Notes: generated by a model not told the origin, from the sequence alone. DNA of 64,000 nt from Apostichopus japonicus (GCF_037975245.1 NC_092579.1:23295166-23359165), one strand, 5' to 3'. Counted from the stretch's first letter, positions 37,289 to 50,514 are shown. Numbers and translations: made by a program.

Positions 37289-40200
37289 GGCTAAATTGAT
37301 GATAGCATGGACCCTCATACTATATATATGTAGGGACGGAACACCATGCATGGGTTTAATATCAGTTTTCTGGCGGTCTAAGTCTTTCATATTTCATGGA
37401 ACTTGTGCAGGGGATGGTTTATGAATTTATAAGTATACTATTCTAGATCATGTGTAGTGTCTGTTCCCTTTCGAGGGGAATCGTGATACACACCTGACGA
37501 TGATCACACAGTCACAGTCTCGATGCAAGGGACTGGGATTGAGAGCGGATCAGTCGTTCGGTAGTTTGGTTTTCGTGCCCAGGTTCTTTCCTGGGTGACT
37601 TTTCTTAAAAAGTATATACTATACGCTTGCAATTTGAGTTACACATATTCGTGGGGCGTTGGGGGGCGGTGGGCGGAATAATCCATTGGAGATTTCACTT
37701 TACACCGATTGCCATAGTTGAGACGTATTGTTTTCTTCTGTGTTTTGTGTTACGACAACTACTACTACAGGCCAATTAGAAATGATATGATTTTTCCTGT
37801 GTCGTGTTAAACCGCTAATTACTGACTAATTAGGAGTCAACTGCTTATTGTATATATACACTATAGGCCTTTGTAATAGGTAAAAATTATTCATATAGGT
37901 ATATAACATGGCTTGGTATGGAATAAGGTCAAGTGAACCACTCCATTATGCAAATAACCTTATACGCCACCACTTTGCCGTTATTCTGCCGTTTTTATTT
38001 TATTTTATATTTTTTTATAACTGTGTCGTTTGATTTAAATATTTACTGTAGATTTCATTTGCGCTCTTTAAATCAAATGCAAGGTCCCAACTCCTATTTT
38101 CGTGTTCTTGTTATTGCTTTTCATTTTCCACATGTGTATACCTACCGTATTTAGCGACAGCTTTAAGCGTCAATTAACAAAGGAAGTTACACAAAGCGGT
38201 TGCTACGGAAACGTATGACTTTTGATATTTTGGTTGTTTTTTATTATTCTGTTTTGTAGGTAATAATGGTATGTATCTTGGACACAAGAACGGTACACAA
38301 GAGAGTTACTGCATTAGGAATTATTTATTTTGGATGAGACACGAGAAATGCGAACACTATAACATACTCCGTCAGCAACTTAACTAGCGAGAGTTTACCC
38401 TGAGCCATTCGTGCATGTGTACGTCACAAATTGTCAATTTCGCTGTATAGCCTGTCTTACATAGTTTCTATACTTTTCGACGCCTGGCAATATACAACGG
38501 TCTTTTCCAATATGACCGGTGTTTCGGTGTAACAATATGGCCGGTGTCTCGGTGTGACAGGACATATTACAAAATGACCCATTCAGTTGAGCTTCATTGG
38601 AGCACTGGAACAAAACACAAAGAAGTAGCGTATATATACTATTATATTAGGCCTACTTTCTTTACGCCAGTTTTAGTTGATACTATGACGCAATGTACCT
38701 CCGTTAGTAACGTGGACTTCGCGCATAGCCTACATCTTATAGCAGTCATGGAGGTGCCTGTTTTGTATGACATAATTATACACATGCGCGAAGACGTCAT
38801 TGTAACCATGGTAACGTAAACGAAACCGTTAATGCTACATACGGCCCTCGACATGTTCGGTCTAATTTCTCCCGATAATTTAAGACTATCACTTATGTAT
38901 ATTATTTTCATGGAGAGTAAAATAATAGTGCGAAAATCTTTTTCTATGTGGCAGAAAACTCATACATTTCAAATTAAAAGTTAACGCCCTCTTTTGAACG
39001 ATTCATGAAGACCACCTTGCTTTAAGTAGTACTATATATTGATTACAAGAAAAGCTTAGCAAAAACGGATAAAAAATGCTCAAAATAATATCAAATTCAT
39101 TTGTTTCGACATGTTTCAAGTATGCATGGAATTAATCGAAATGTTGCATTTCTTTACTATTTCGTATATAGATTATCAGTTCACATTACCAATGCCATTT
39201 ACAGAGTCCATATATAAAGGTTTACTAATGAAATATCTGTATGATGCCGTCCGTAATTGCCTTTTATTTAGAGTTTCCAATGTTAGCTTTTAAATACCCT
39301 TTTAGCCGTCGTGTTTGGGTATACATAAACTTATCTTCGGGCTGAAACTTTAATGACTAGCAAATTGCAAGAACCTGTCTTACGAAAAGACTCGGCAGTT
39401 ACCCGAGACAAAATCGATATCAATTATTCTCACGAATGTTTTGTCAAAAACGCGGATGCTTCGGTTTGATATGAACTGTAGTTTTTTTTCTGTTGTAAGT
39501 GCGGGCGAGGCTTTAATGGTGCATGCCTGAATGGAGGGTGTATATAACACTTACAGATCTCTTTAATTACGACATTGAAGAGTAACATATATAGAGAAAA
39601 ATTTATAGGAGTCATTGATGACTTAAAATTTACATTGTCTTCTTGCCTGTAGGAGGGTTGGGGGGGGGGGGGGGGTTCACCAAATTAATATGACAGTTTA
39701 GGCTGTAAGATGTGCAGATATAGTCAAATGCAGTCGCTTTCGTCCTAATGACGAAACATCAAGGCTCTGGATGTGCATGCATGTACCCCATAACGTCTAT
39801 TGAACGGTTTAAAGGTGATGGGTAGTAAAGTCTTTTGGTTAAATATAACAAACATCGGTGAGCTGTATGGTGGTGTACCGTACTATAACGACGTTCCCTA
39901 TATGGTTTGTATATAATTAGAACTGTAGCCTACATGTATATTTCGGATACACAAATCACTGTCATGAATCTTGTAGGCTTTCTATATCTGTTAACTTACT
40001 AATATCAGCTGAACTATATTGTTACTGCTATTTATTTGTCTCCAATATAAAGCAGGAAGAAATATTCCGAAGTTATTCTCTTATATAGTTGTATAAAGTT
40101 GTAATGTTCGTATTGTTACCAAAGGGTAATATTTGTAGTTTGTCCAAAGGTCGATGGTTATTATCAAATAAAGATGCATTATACACTCTTTATATACAAG

Positions 40201-41110
40201 ACTATAGAACACATAACGTATACCGAAACGGTGCCATATCCTTTTTTGGGAATTGACCCGCGTCTCGTGTCAACTTTGTGTCAGAATAGTATGTAAACAA
40301 TGTAGCTATTAACCATTTGCAGAAGCGATATATAGATATATGCAAACTTTATAGAATTTCATACCGCAATGTGTCAAATTTGATATTTCGAAAACCTTTA
40401 AGTTTTGCTCCTAATTCCTGAAGTGTTGAAGGAAATTGACATCGATTCCATTTCCCTGCACGTTTGACACGAATTCTGTTGTTCTTTCTGTTCAAGACGG
40501 TTAAAAAGGTATTATATTACATCGAATATTGCAAACGCAAATAGTATCCGATATGCCATTAAGCAATTAATTTCAGCCCAACCGCAACAAGAATACTATT
40601 CTGATCTATAATATGCTGTTATCTGTGGTCAGCGTTATTCTGTACAGTGGTTAGAAGTGAAGTATAGCATTAGTTGATCTCAAGTTTCTCGTCAAAAGGT
40701 CACCGCCTTAATTGCGGTAGTGAAGACGAACTTATAATGCTCATGACAGTATGTTTTCTTTTCGCTTCGCCGACTTACAGTTCTCATCCCCTCCCCCTTC
40801 CCCTGCCCAGAATTATGTGCGCCACAAACGTGACAGGGAGAATGATGTTGTGAAACCGACAAACAGACCACGTATTTATAACTAAAACCTTTTCAAGACG
40901 CTCCGGGCGACCTATATAAACATGGGATTGATTTGAAATCTGCAGTTGAGTGGTTACCATGACCACGTACACAATTATTTTATTATAACCCTACAGTATT
41001 TCGTCTTGTCTCTCAACATGGCAAATATCGGATCTCGATATTCAGCAAAAGCACTATTAAAGTCACGATTCATAATACTGTAATATTTCCTCTCATAATA
41101 ACCGTCGCGG

Positions 41111-41115
<5 letters not shown>
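37289..41115. other. Long AT-rich stretch, no gene recognised
   Basis: Apart from the CRE/X-box cluster near 38792-38815 and a G homopolymer at 39659-39675, nothing stands out. Overlapping frames of 90 codons at 38544-38911 on both strands are unconvincing. Confidence 0.4.
38785..38815. promoter_or_regulatory. CRE-like and X-box-like site cluster
   Basis: ATGCGC at about 38784 is followed by ACGTCAT (38794-38800) and the perfect palindrome GTAACCATGGTAAC (38802-38815), which satisfies the RFX X-box consensus GTNRCC-N-RGYAAC. No adjacent exon was identified, so a function as promoter is unproven. Confidence 0.35.

Positions 41116-41157
<42 letters not shown>
41116..41157. repeat. (TA)n microsatellite
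   Basis: Uninterrupted TA repeat of about 20 units. Confidence 0.95.
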
Positions 41158-41161
<4 letters not shown>

Positions 41162-41388
41162 GACTCAAGGCTAAACTGGATCGATATGACGTTTGTGTTT
41201 ATACATCGATCGTGACTTAATTTGAATATGAAAATCTCAGTCACTATTAAAGCAGCCTTCAAGGGGTTAAAAATAAAAAGAAGTTGATCGAAATTTTGTA
41301 TTTCAAACAAAATCAAACAATCGTTTTTCAGTTGGAATGAAGAAAAATGATTTCCATACAATTAACTGTAAATTATGTAGCTCACATG

Positions 41389-41591
41389 CTGGAGTTTGTG
41401 CCACATCTTGACATCATGTGACTGTGTCCCCTCAGTATGTGTATATCACTCAGCTGGTGTTTGTGCTATATATGTATTATATGGCTGTGTCCCCTCAGTA
41501 TGTGTATAGCACTCAGCTGGTGTTTGTGTTATATATGTATTATATGGCTGTGTCCCCTCAGTATGTGTATAGCACTCAGCTGGTGTTTGTG

Positions 41592-41653
<62 letters not shown>

Positions 41654-41745
41654 CACATGGCTGTGTCCCCTCAATATATGTATAGCTCTCAGCTGGTGTT
41701 TGTACCAGATCTATATATGTATATATACATCACGTGACGATATTT
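41389..41745. repeat. 63-bp minisatellite with internal (TA)n expansion
   Basis: The unit contains GCTGTGTCCCCTCAGTATGT and CTCAGCTGGTGTTTGTGCTA. Unit landmarks fall at 41422, 41485 and 41548 (63 bp apart) and then 41661, where the unit is lengthened by about 50 bp of TA at the position where other units have TATATATG. Confidence 0.92.
41594..41648. repeat. (TA)n expansion inside a minisatellite unit
   Basis: TA tract arising from the short TATATATG segment present in neighbouring 63-bp units. Confidence 0.95.
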
Positions 41746-42990
41746 TAACTTTGTTCCTTGAACTCGTGTTTCTCGGAAATTGATTCTTCAATATTTCACG
41801 CCATGAGCACTATTAATATATGCAGTGCAATAATTTCCCATACATCTCTATTATGTTATCAATATGTAAAACCTGAGCGAGCTAGATGAACATTTATATA
41901 CCGAGACTAAGTAAGTATCTATGTATATTAAAATGATATAGTATATTTGCTGATTTTTAACTGAAATTGCAGAGTAAAGTCCACCTGAGGGTCTCATTAT
42001 ATCACGAAAGTAAGCGTAAGGAAGTATCAATGTTGCAATCACATGGTATATATTACGATTACTTTTATTGCAGAGAGATGTAATTTATTTCAAAAACTTA
42101 CTTTCTCGTGTCCAAGTACAGGCCTAAAGAAAATGAATAGTATAAAGATCTAACTAGTTGAATCTTTGCCAGAGAGGTCCAACTCAAAACTAGCGGTATA
42201 ACTTAAAGCAACATACTGCCATTTCTCGTGTGAACATTATTTTCACTTTCGACCGCGCATTCTGCATATTTTGTTTCTGCTGTACTTACCAACGCACCAT
42301 TTATTAACGGCAGGATATAGAGAGAGAAAAGTTTTATTAACGGCAGAACAGACACAGAAGTAGGGAGAAAAGTCCACTTTATAGGTCTCATTACAACCAT
42401 TTTCAAGTACGTAATGATATTTAAGTGTCAATACCATTATATCCTTCAATTAATTCCTGAAGATGATTGTATAATAATTTTCCAAAAAAAAAAGAGTTTT
42501 CTGCAAAACTTGTTTTGAAATATTTTTATAAAATGGATGTATATAATTCCATACTGTCATTTTTCTACTGAACATGGTTTTAAGTTTCCTCGCATTTTGC
42601 GTTGTTTTTTTTTCTGTAATGACGATCGCATACATCATAGTGTGACCTTTGAAGACATAAGCATGCCTACTCCGGAATCTACACTCGGATCTTTTCCCCT
42701 TAAATGGTACCCCTAACCCAAGCTTATCTTAGATTTGAAATATTGAACAGACTTTAAATAACGCAGTGCACAGTAACATACAGACAGCAACATACCAGCA
42801 CATTTTTAAACGGTTTTATATGCTGTTGAAATCCGACGTTCCAGTTTTCTTATTTCGATATTCTGTTTCAAGTACATTGGCAGTACACTGTCTTAACACG
42901 CAAATATAGGAATAGGTTTCGTGGAATGCCTGCAGATATAGTCTCACGACCGACGACGGGACGATATATTACAGGAGTGAGTTGATGTAC
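41746..42990. other. No gene recognised
   Basis: AT-rich. A small local duplication (TATTAACGGCAG, about 42301 and 42336) is the only structure noticed. Confidence 0.45.
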
Positions 42991-43745
42991 AACATTAATG
43001 GTTAAATCTAACTACACAACAATTCAGGTAAACCCACAACATAACAACCTGTAAAACCACATGGTTATACATCTTAGTACACAACATTCCATAGTAAACC
43101 ACTGCACAGCAACATATCAATCACATGGTTACATCTATAACCACGCAACAAAACAGGCGACACGACTGCATACGAGCCTTTACAAACCACGAGATTTACA
43201 TCTACTTACACAACATTCCAGTCTCCACCACGTCATAGCAGCCTATAAATCACATGGTTGCATCTAACCACGCAACAACCCAGGCGACACCACTGTATAG
43301 CACCATATGAACCACGTGGTTATATCTTACTACACAACATTCCAGGTAAACCACTACATAACAGCCTATAAATCACATGGTTACACATAGCCACACAACA
43401 ACCCAGGCGACACCACTGTATAGCACCATATGAACCACGTGGTTATATCTTAGTACAAAACATTCCAGTCTCCACCACGTCATAGCTGCCTATAAATCAC
43501 ATGGTTACATCTAACCACGCAACAACCCAGGCGACACCACTGTATCAATTACACCGTATGAACCACGTGGTTATATCTAACTACACAACATTCAGGTAAA
43601 ACCACTACATAACAGCCTGTGAACCGCATGGTTACATCTAACCACACAACAACCCATGCGACACCAATGTATAGCACCGTATGAACCACGTGGTTATATC
43701 TTAACTACACAACATTCCATGTTACAACACTAAAAACGGCCAATA
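42991..43745. repeat. ~62-bp minisatellite with alternating E-box-like units
   Basis: About twelve units, each with CAC[A/G]TGGTTA; landmarks at 43058, 43122, 43188, 43251, 43313, 43374, 43436, 43498, 43564, 43625 and 43687. From 43251 on the motif strictly alternates CACATG / CACGTG (with CGCATG at 43625), and the rest of each unit alternates too (ACAACATTCCAG type versus CAACAACCCAGGCGACACC type). This is a dimeric ~124-bp higher-order repeat. Confidence 0.95.
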
Positions 43746-44130
43746 AAACAATTCTCTAACATCTACAGACAGGGATGCCATGTAACACCACTGTAGCTGT
43801 AGCTAATAAACCATGTGTTTTGCACCTTTAATGTCATATGTACTGACGCAGTCTATTGCACAATTTGTCACGCTTGCCTACCGATATGAACAGTTTATGT
43901 GAATAAAATTAAATGACTTAGGCCTATAAACGATAATAACAATGGCGGGAAAAACCTCATTAATCGTAGACTAGATTCGATTAATCCCTAAGTCATCACG
44001 CATACTAATTTCTTAGGCACGAGCCAATTTCCCCTGTTACTCTAGCTCAAAACGATAAGCACTAACATCATAACGAGGTTAAAACTAAAGTCGTTCACAC
44101 CAGTAACTTCACCAAGTCTGTGACAAACCA
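43746..44130. other. No gene recognised
   Basis: Flank of the minisatellite; nothing distinctive. Confidence 0.45.
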
Positions 44131-44167
44131 ATGTTTTCAAATAGCCAATCAGTGAAGCTTTTCACTC

Positions 44168-44310
44168 GTGCGATATGTTCATTCACGAGTCGTCGGAGTC
44201 CGACAACGCGTGAGAGAACTTACGAGAACGCGCGCGTCTTGCAAAGTTTTCGACGCGCGTACGGAAAACGCGATTTCGGATACCGACAACGTGTGAAAAC
44301 ACGTATTGTT
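44168..44310. other. Local CpG-dense patch
   Basis: CGCGCGCG-, GACGCGCG- and TCGTCGG-type sequence packs many CpGs into about 140 bp of otherwise AT-rich, CpG-poor DNA. An Arg-rich 64-codon frame (44131-44325) spans it but resembles no protein I recognise. It could be an unmethylated promoter, an exon edge or a transposon fragment. Confidence 0.35.
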
Positions 44311-44325
44311 GAAATTTGGCAGTAA

Positions 44326-45341
44326 CTGTTAGTGATATCAAGATACGACAATGCGCTTGGCAAGTTTTCTTCCAAGAACAGTCATTTATAAAATAAAAAA
44401 ATAAAAAATAAGTGTGATTATTTGTTATTCCCTTACGCAGGCGTTTAACTAATTTAAAGGTGTCTGGGCGACGACATTATAAGCTACGAATGTATTCCAA
44501 ACATGAATAGAACGTAAATGTGGTGAGAATATGTAGAACGGTGACTTATCTTGATAAAACGAAATCCTTATTTGGAAAAAAAAAAACTCTCAATGGATTT
44601 GATATAACCAAATGTTGGACATAAGTTAGTATATTTTTTATTTTATTCTCAGCGTATTGCAGTAATAATTTTATCACTCCAAGGCAAACTGTTTTCACGA
44701 GGAACAGTTTTCAACGCCTATTTTTGTTGTCTTCTGCAAATATAATGATCAGAGAACACTTTTATGTTCCACCCTCTTTTCTTATCTTGTCATCATTATT
44801 AAATGAAACCTGTCCTGTAATAGCCTCCAACGACCAGACAGTCACGTGTTACTTACAGTCTGCGCGTTCTCACTTTATTGCAGTAAAGGGGCCCGCCCTG
44901 CAGTGTGATTCGTTTCCATCAGCACACCGTTCGATCGGAATATACGCGTTCATATTCACCAGAATACGTCTTTTGTTTGAATCAATTATGTAAATTCGTG
45001 TCTATTAAGGTTTATCATATAGTGGCGTCTCACAAGTCAGAACAAAACAAAAAAACTTAATTACCAGTGTAATGTTTATAAATTACTGTTAAGCGCTAAC
45101 ACACAACGACAGAAATGCAGACTTTAATGTCTGAACTGAGATAATTGGAAAATTGTATTTTTATTCACAGAACGGGGGAGGGGGGGGGGGGGGGAGAACT
45201 TAAGATTTGTTTCGCTTTCGTGGAGTTTAAATAACACTTCTTATCATATGAGAGTATGTCTGCTCTGTTTATAGCTCCATGGTCTGCTTGAGTACTTAAA
45301 ACAACCTGAGGTATTTTGCGCGAGTGTCGTCAAAGTATATT
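44326..45341. other. No gene recognised; G-run
   Basis: G homopolymer at about 45174-45195; otherwise AT-rich. Confidence 0.45.
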
Positions 45342-45400
45342 TTAAAGGAGCCTTTCATACATTAAAATATCTTGAAAACCGTAAATAGAACAAAAAAGGT
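45342..45400. mobile_element. TTAA-MITE terminus fragment
   Basis: TTAA|AGGAGCCTTTCATAC followed by ATATCTTGAAAACCG, which is the inverse of the GGTTTTCAAGATAT block in the 37.1-kb element. The opposite end was not located, so the copy is partial or diverged. Confidence 0.5.
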
Positions 45401-45994
45401 CACATGTTTTGAACGAGATTTATACATCGTATTGACAAAATCCACACAATAATTCTCTAACTATAATGTATGCATCCTTTTCTGTTTTTGTTTTATAGAA
45501 ATTTTAGCTTTCACGTTTCGAACTCTTTCTCTAATATGGCTCGGAAAAAGTAATCGATCTATAAACTGTATTGCACGAAATGACCAGTAATTGGCTCACG
45601 TTTGTCTTCAAGTTATACAGACATAGAGGCCTACGTTGACGTGAAGAGGATCGCAACGTATATAAGGTAATCACTGATGTTTCCCGTCACATTCCTTACT
45701 AATATAGATTCCCATATCCATTAAAAAGGCGTTAGCTAAGTCTTCTATTCTGGCACTGTTTAATATTGCCACGTAAAACCGTGAAATAAGTATAAAACTG
45801 ACTAACATTTCAAAAAACGAGGATTCGGAACACTGAGAATTTACTTGAATGAAACTCTATGATTATTCATTTTATTTTAATTAATGTTAAATTGTGCAGT
45901 TACTAAATTAAAATAGATGCCAATATTCTACTCCCAAAAGAACAATTAAACGGAAGCATGATGCAACATCCCGAAGTGAAATGAACTTATGACG

Positions 45995-46013
45995 TTTTAA
46001 CAGCGCATGCGCA
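45995..46013. promoter_or_regulatory. NRF1-like palindrome
   Basis: GCGCATGCGC at 46003-46012 followed by A matches the NRF1 consensus YGCGCAYGCGCR on one side; ATGACGT lies about 12 bp upstream. The same ATGCGC plus CRE combination occurs near 38790. No linked gene was found. Confidence 0.3.
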
Positions 46014-46080
46014 AAATGAAGGGAGGGGGGAAAAAAACGTTTATGGACCAACTGTTACCATAGTGACAGTTGTGCTAACC

Positions 46081-46235
46081 TTAAAGGATGACTATAGACA
46101 CATATTTATTTTATATGTCATTAAAAAAAAGGAAACAAAATCGAGTGCTTAAAAATAATGTTTGTTTAGCTATTCCAGTTTCCCAGATATTCAACTTTAA
46201 CATATGCTAAATCTCCGTAAACACTACGCCTTTGA
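46081..46235. mobile_element. TTAA-MITE, diverged copy
   Basis: Begins TTAA|AGGATGACTATAGAC and shares TTTAGCTATTCCAGTTTCCC and GCTAAATCTC with the 37.1-kb element. The right end (CGCCTTTGAGG) is a degraded CTCCTTTAAGG. Confidence 0.55.
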
Positions 46236-47312
46236 GGTACAAATGATAATAACGTCAGCTGTTTATGTAAATCTATTATTTAATAACTTCTAATAACTCA
46301 ACAACAAAAAGCCTGTTTGTTTTGAACGTCACATGAACAACAGTGCAACCATTGAAAAACATTCAACTCCATATGTCATTGACAAATTTGCGCTACATTG
46401 TAAACATGTTATTCTAGGCCAATGTTGTGTTGCATCTGCAGGAAGAACTGGCTTTGTTGTCTGCGGGTTAAACTTAAATGTCCAGCCACTTTCATTGATG
46501 AACCCTTATAATGTTTACACGGCAATTTATGAAAAGTTAATAGTGTTACAGACATACTTATAATACCTGTGATTTGTTATAGTTTACAACATATCGTAAT
46601 TCATTTTGTAGCTATAAATTCATCTCTTATGATAATAATAAAAAAAATATTACTTGCACCTGTTGGTTCTTTCACTTGAGATATAATCAAACCTTTCGAG
46701 TATCTTTTGACCAATATATGCAATTAGATTCGCAGTTACGTAATCACAAGCTTAATGGTTCGAGACATTATCAAGTTAGTATATACGCACCGATGTATAA
46801 AACAACACCATATGCTTTGTATTAATTGCTTTACTTTGTTTTACCAAACCTTAAAATAAGGTCGTAATGCATCAAACTATAATATTAAAAAAGATATCCT
46901 CAGAAACGTTTACCACCATTCCGTTCGAAATATGTCTTTGTTATTGTGATATTATTTATTTGTAAATTAACAAGTTTTGGAAATATCCAAATTTTAAATT
47001 CTTTTTCTTCATTATTCTAAATGGGGGTCTTTCAGTAACGCAGTGGTGTAACGGGGAATTCCTGTAGATGTATAGGGCTATGAGTATCGAGTGTTGGCTG
47101 TGATGTAGTGTTGTAACATGGAATGTTATGTAGTTAGATGTAAAGGTGATTCGTGGGTGCAGGTGGTGTGATCTGTGTATAGATGATACGGTAGGTTAGA
47201 TGCAGTGATGATAAAGTAATATGCAAATTACTGTAAACCATGATTTGTATCCGATACCGGCGACAAGTGGTCTGCGAAAAAGATAAGGAGTACTGTATCT
47301 TGCAGGTATAAT
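46236..47312. other. No gene recognised
   Basis: A 76-codon frame at 46333-46563 has no recognisable features. The piece ACATTGTAAACATGTTATT (about 46394) resembles GCATTGTAAACATGTTATT near 7318, a possible old dispersed repeat. Confidence 0.4.
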
Positions 47313-47322
47313 ATATATATAT

Positions 47323-49386
47323 GAGGGTTCTGCCGCTGCCGGTCGGGCCCGACCAGCACGCTGAATTACCGACCGCCACAATCTGCCTGAGTGACTTTTC
47401 CGACCGGCACTTATTTTCGATAGGAACTCCAAAAACCAGCTCCATAGCCGGAGGGTCGAACGTACAGAAACAATCTGTTTGAGACTAGGGGAAATCCAGT
47501 TCATAACTCTTCAAAATATCCAACACATCACAGTGTCATACTTAGTAAAAATTACCAGAGTTCCGCATTCCAGACCAATGACTGTTTTCCGTTTCCAACT
47601 CCCGATCTTACTTTTGATAGTTTCATTTATATCTACTTTTATCGAGCGAGACACAGGCACTATCCAGCTAGCTAGTACACATACGGCCGTTAACCTTCGT
47701 AGCAGGTGAATTTACATCATATTGCATTAGGCACGAGTGACAAGGGCTGGAAAACCTTGCGAACCGTCCGAACAAGGTTCGCGGGAAATCCGCGATGCTC
47801 GCGGGAAATCCAGCCCGGCTGGCGAAAAAAAAATCGGACAAAAAGAAACAAAAAAAAAAACGGGACGAAAAAAAAAACACAAAGGACAAATAAGTACATC
47901 TATAAAAAAAAAAAATAAAAGTAAAATTTCACAAGAAAAGTTTCAGAAACAAAAGGAAAATGTTCAGAGAGCGTGCTAGCAATTTTAGTCACAATACCAA
48001 CGAGTAATGATGTGTCCCCAACCCACTTACAATGGCTATTTCGCAAGCTTCAGGGTATACGTGTCACACGGACACCCACGGCCCAGCGCGGGAAGGTTGC
48101 TGTAATAAATCAGCCTCGCGGGAAATGTTTTGAACAATATTGCCATCCCACGTTCTTTTATATTTTTATTGTATGTTGGTTAGTAAACGTTTTCTTTCGT
48201 ATGAATTTGACTTCAGTTCAGTGTTCCCACTAAGGTGCGGGATTCCCTTCAACTGACTCAGTAATCCCGCAAAGAAAACATTTGTCTGCTGGAAATCCCC
48301 GCATCGTTTTTTGCATTCGCGATGAGTTTATACTCAATGTACAACTTATTCACTTGACCGTATAGAGAAAAAAAAACTGAAAATGTGTACCAATTGTGTA
48401 CGGAAAGGTGGTAAGCTACACCTTTTAAATTTTACGAAAGATCGAGCAAAGCACTTTCGAAAAATTCACGCCAAACTTGCTAGCGTACAAAATGCAACTA
48501 ACGTCATGTAAACAAGGCTCTAGTGCATCCATTTATGAATATACCGTAAGACCACATCTGGTGTTAAGCGGGGGAAAAGAAAGTATTTTCTAGCATTTCC
48601 AAAAATACCGAAAAAATAATATCCTACCATAGTTAAGTGTATAGCAAATAGCCTAACCACCTCGGCGGTTATAACGGATCTCACGTAACTACAAAATCAC
48701 AACTAATTGTATTTTGCGGAGTTTACGTTTTCTACAAGAACATGGAAACAATATTTAGCATTGAGTTAATCATGCCAAGTGGCCTAAAACATGTGATTAC
48801 AAGGGTAACTTTCATAAAGACGGCCATAGCAAGGGGCCTTGATATCGTGCTATGCGTGTATGGTATGGACTGTGCCTCGTGTTTCATGGGGTGTGCATGC
48901 GGAGGAGTCAGTTGGCTTGAGGTGTGTTTTACTTACCTAAATTTAACGGGGATATTTTACCTACTTTCCTTGAACGTCTAAGATATCATTTCGCATAACT
49001 TAACCGATCCTTTACTGACTGACCTAATTAATTCTAGAGTGGAACGAAAAAAGTTTACTCCATGAAAAGTTCCCTGGCAACGTGCCAAAAATGTTAACAA
49101 ACAGGTGTTAGACATGGGATGAGCTCACAGTTGTTTGGCAAGGTACCTGGGAAAATTCGCGGCACATGTAGCCTGAATGATTTTTTCATTAATTATGAAA
49201 AATTCCAGACATGAGATCTCATTTCAAAGCTGTCTACATGTGGCTCAGAATACTCGGGAAGGGCCGTTTCCGGCCATCTGGGGGTTTCCAAAACCCAAAA
49301 TTTTCTTGTACTCTCCGCGCCAACCGATGGTGGCGCTCCGCTTAGATAGTCCTGCCGGCACTCAATCCACCCTGGGCAGAACCCTG
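47323..49386. mobile_element. ~2.1-kb block bounded by short inverted repeats in TA tracts
   Basis: Left edge (TA)n-TGAGGGTTCTGCCGCTGCCGG; reverse complement of the right edge (TA)n-CAGGGTTCTGCCCAGGG. Composition inside is more CpG- and GC-rich in parts, with repeated GCGGGAAATCC (about 47780-47815) and GGTGCGGGATTCCC (48234-48247). At 48219 CAGTGTTCCCACTAAGG looks like a hAT terminus. No transposase frame over 86 codons was found, so this is probably a non-autonomous or nested, decayed transposon. Confidence 0.45.
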
Positions 49387-50514
49387 TATATATATATTGC
49401 AAATATATAGTGCTATATATACCATGGACTTGTTTCCCAGCATACCCCGCGTACGAGTACTAATTCAGGTTCGCGAGTACAAGTACATATTGGCAACTTT
49501 GGTACAACACGAGTACGAGGAAGAACTCATTTTATTATTTATTTATTTATTCATTTATTTATTTATTTATGTTTTTTCCTTGTACATAGACATTTTTATT
49601 CTGCATGCAGATGTGTTTACTAAGACAGGAGACAGTCTGTAAAAGATGCAGGTTGCGGTTCTGTGTATATAACGCACAACATTATGACGTGGTCTGTATC
49701 GTATATTATGACCTATACTGTATGCCATGCCATATATGCATTGATGTTTATTATACGTGTACAGAATATATGAGTTATTATCCCCTCGCAGAAAGCATGA
49801 AATCATGACACCTATACCTACCATTATCTTTGTTTGGGTTTCAACCTATATAGGCAAGGAAAGAAGTCAAAATTGTATTTGTTCGCAACTCAACACTTAA
49901 ATATAGATACATCATTATATAGGCCGTGACTTGTGGGTAATTTTCCACTTTTTGAGGCAAAAAAAGTGAAGGATTATCGATTTATCACTCGGGCATTAAT
50001 CTCAATTGCCAAACAGTTTTACAGGTTTATTTTTATTGGTATTTTCAATGACTGCCCTCGAGAATTTCAATGGCATAACATATTTAGGTGTGTTTTTGTT
50101 TGTTTTGTTGTTAAATTATTATACATACAAAGTTACAACTTACAACATTGAATACTTATCTCTCAACGAAGTATATAGGCTTGTGTTTTCTTGTCATCGC
50201 GAAGAAGGGAAATGAAACTGAACATAGTTTATTACTCATTAAAGGAGGCACATAACAACGAACTCATCCATCATGATTGATGTATGAGATCGGGAGGATC
50301 TGTCATGAATAATTTCCCCAAAGCAGCTAAGTAAAATCATATTCCGTCTGGGAGATATCACACATTTAATGTTCTTTCACAGGAAAGGCTGAATACTTGA
50401 TTAAGTTTAAATATGACATCATCACGCCACATGAGCTTAATTTTTTTTTTTATGATTTTCATTATTTTACATAATATTTTATTTTCTGTATTAGAAATTG
50501 GTTTTTATAAACTT
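49387..50514. other. No gene recognised; (TTTA)n run
   Basis: (TTTA)n at about 49531-49569. Two overlapping ~70-codon frames at 49933-50215 are not recognisable. Confidence 0.45.

Noticed and set aside
38544-38911. Overlapping ~90-codon frames on both strands
   Set aside because: Mutually overlapping, with no recognisable protein features.
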